A stretch of DNA of 5,480 nt, from NCBI GenBank assembly GCA_900771165.1, contig CAAGMX010000243.1, forward strand, positions 1 through 5,480, given 5' to 3'. Below, piece after piece: positions 4,309-5,480 of the stretch; the first letter of the stretch is position 1; each line of letters opens with the position of its first letter. Both the position numbers and the translations under genes were made by a program. The notes under the pieces were generated by a model, which was given only the letters and a program-made list of their open reading frames with translations, searched no databases and had not been told where the DNA came from. This DNA is from Victivallales bacterium (GTDB taxonomy: Bacteria; Verrucomicrobiota; Lentisphaeria; Oligosphaerales; Oligosphaeraceae).

Positions 4309-5480
4309 TTATTCCTCGTCGTCGGCATCGAGTGGTATGCAGGGGGTGATTTCTCCACTGGAGGCGACACCCACCGCATAGACTTTTATGGCTATGTTCT
4401 CCGCCTCTTCCTCGGCATAGCCGAAGGCAAGGGGAGAGGAAACGTTCATGGTCACAGGTTTCTCGCCGGCAGTTCCTGCCGTCAAGTTCTTGGTTCCCCC
4501 GACATAGCTGGCCAGAGTGGCGAACTTCTCTTCCAGGTAGTCCGCGCCCAGATCGGCGGGGGTCACGCCCCAGTACTTTCTGGCGCCATCGGCCAGGCGG
4601 TAGGCCAGCATGAGGGGATCCTGGATTTTCGGGGTGGCGCGGGGACGTTCCAGCACGCCGATGAGATGCTTCTCGGAAAGGAGAGCCGGATTAAAGTCCG
4701 ACGGCGCCGCATAGATCCGGACGGCCACCAGACCCTTTTCCGGATTGGCCCAGGTCACATCCGCCTTTCCCAGACCGGCGGCATGACGGCGACGGCAGGT
4801 GACCACAGGCCGGGGCAGCTCGTCGTTCACCCGGTGCTCCAGCGTCCGGGCCACATTCAGCAGCTGCATCATGCCAATGGGGGCGGAGGCGGGCTGGGCC
4901 TGGGTGCTGCTCTCCTTCCACAGGTAGAGATTGCCATCCCGGAGGACGAAGTTCTCCACCGCATATTCGTAGGCAGCCTGGATGGCCTTTTCAGCCTCCT
5001 CATAGGCTTCCTCTTCCAGGGGGAGAGTATCCCGGGCAATGGCCAGGAGGGTCACGGCGGCGGCGGTGGAAATCAGTTCCGCCCGGTTCTCGCCGAACTG
5101 GCTCTTCAGTTCCGGGCTCTGGAAGGCAAAGGTATTCCAGGCGGCGCCGGCCACCCGCTCCTTCAGCAGACTGCGGATGATCTGCACGCCCTGCTTCAGT
5201 TCCCCATCGGGCGCCATGGCATTCCATGGGGTATTCTGCTGGACGGCGTCGTTGTGACGGATGCCCCGGGGGCTGAAGCAGCGGCGGGCCAGGGTGGCGG
5301 AGGCCAGGAGATTGGGAACGCCCTCCACCTGCCAGAGGCCCGTTTCCGGATCCTGGGCGGCCTCCAGCTTGCCCCGGAGGGTCTCCAGCCAGCCGTCCTC
5401 GAATCCCGGGGAGAGTTTCAGGGTGTTGGCCGTCACATAGAGATAGGGCAGCATGGCCACGCCTTTCTGCATGTGGAACC
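4309..5480 (-). CDS. C-terminal part of a large helical-repeat (alpha/alpha toroid-like) protein of unknown function (5' end outside window)
   Basis: The frame is open from the right edge to TAA at 4311-4309, giving 389 complete codons. A Met at 5472 is unlikely to be the true start: no Shine-Dalgarno precedes it and the frame continues past it (FHMQKGVAMLPYLY). Numbered from that Met, helical segments alternate with Gly/Trp-rich turns: GFEDGWLETLRGKLEAAQDPETGLWQ (about 23-48), a pattern seen in alpha/alpha-toroid enzymes such as some glycoside hydrolases, polysaccharide lyases and prenyltransferase-like repeats; then helices at about 90-107, 130-175 and 198-217. A stretch at about 221-280 (PVVTCRRRHAAG..KADVTWANPEKGLVAVRIYAAP) looks like an inserted beta-sandwich, fibronectin-III style. 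Helical sequence returns at 284-325, and the protein ends in beta-like segments and an acidic tail, DADDEE. I cannot name a catalytic residue or a family. A carbohydrate-active role is only a guess from the fold-like pattern. It probably ends its own transcript before the pseudopilin operon. Confidence 0.8.
   Translation of the reverse strand, partial: FHMQKGVAMLPYLYVTANTLKLSPGFEDGWLETLRGKLEAAQDPETGLWQVEGVPNLLASATLARRCFSPRGIRHNDAVQQNTPWNAMAPDGELKQGVQIIRSLLKERVAGAAWNTFAFQSPELKSQFGENRAELISTAAAVTLLAIARDTLPLEEEAYEEAEKAIQAAYEYAVENFVLRDGNLYLWKESSTQAQPASAPIGMMQLLNVARTLEHRVNDELPRPVVTCRRRHAAGLGKADVTWANPEKGLVAVRIYAAPSDFNPALLSEKHLIGVLERPRATPKIQDPLMLAYRLADGARKYWGVTPADLGADYLEEKFATLASYVGGTKNLTAGTAGEKPVTMNVSSPLAFGYAEEEAENIAIKVYAVGVASSGEITPCIPLDADDEE

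Overview
The window looks like a chromosomal segment of a moderately GC-rich bacterium of the Verrucomicrobiota/Lentisphaerota (PVC) group, with a Victivallales-type gut or rumen lineage as my best guess. The reasons are a four-gene set resembling the 'Verru_Chthon cassette' (proteins A-D, families known mainly from Verrucomicrobia and Lentisphaerae) and prepilin N-termini of the form x-F-T-L-[IV]-E without the usual glycine before the Phe, which I recall as common in Lentisphaerae. This placement is inferred from protein style; no marker gene is present. Every gene I can support lies on the minus strand, so transcription runs from high to low coordinates.

Layout in transcription order: (1) 5480-4309, the C-terminal part of a large protein of unknown function with an alpha-helical repeat (toroid-like) region interrupted by a beta-rich insert. 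(2) 4308-3881, a 428-base gap holding two hairpins just after the upstream stop (candidate terminator) and a long leader before the next gene. (3) 3880-3155, a GspH/FimT-like pseudopilin (cassette D type). (4) 3136-2477, a GspI/PilV-like pseudopilin (cassette B type). (5) 2458-1670, a GspJ-like pseudopilin (cassette C type). (6) 1669-1492, a 178-base gap full of palindromes. (7) 1491 to the left edge, a large GspK/PilX-like protein (cassette A type), with 497 codons visible and its C-terminus outside the window.

The three small pseudopilin genes are packed with exactly 18 bases between them, and each has a strong Shine-Dalgarno 8 bases before its ATG. They look like one translationally tuned operon. 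The large fourth gene is set apart by the palindrome-rich spacer and has no visible Shine-Dalgarno. The order GspH-like, GspI-like, GspJ-like, GspK-like matches the minor-pseudopilin order gspH-I-J-K of type II secretion operons, where these four form the tip complex of the pseudopilus. I infer that the four products form an analogous tip complex on a pilus- or pseudopilus-like fibre at the inner membrane/periplasm. No ATPase, platform protein, secretin or prepilin peptidase gene is in the window, so the machine they serve is not visible here.
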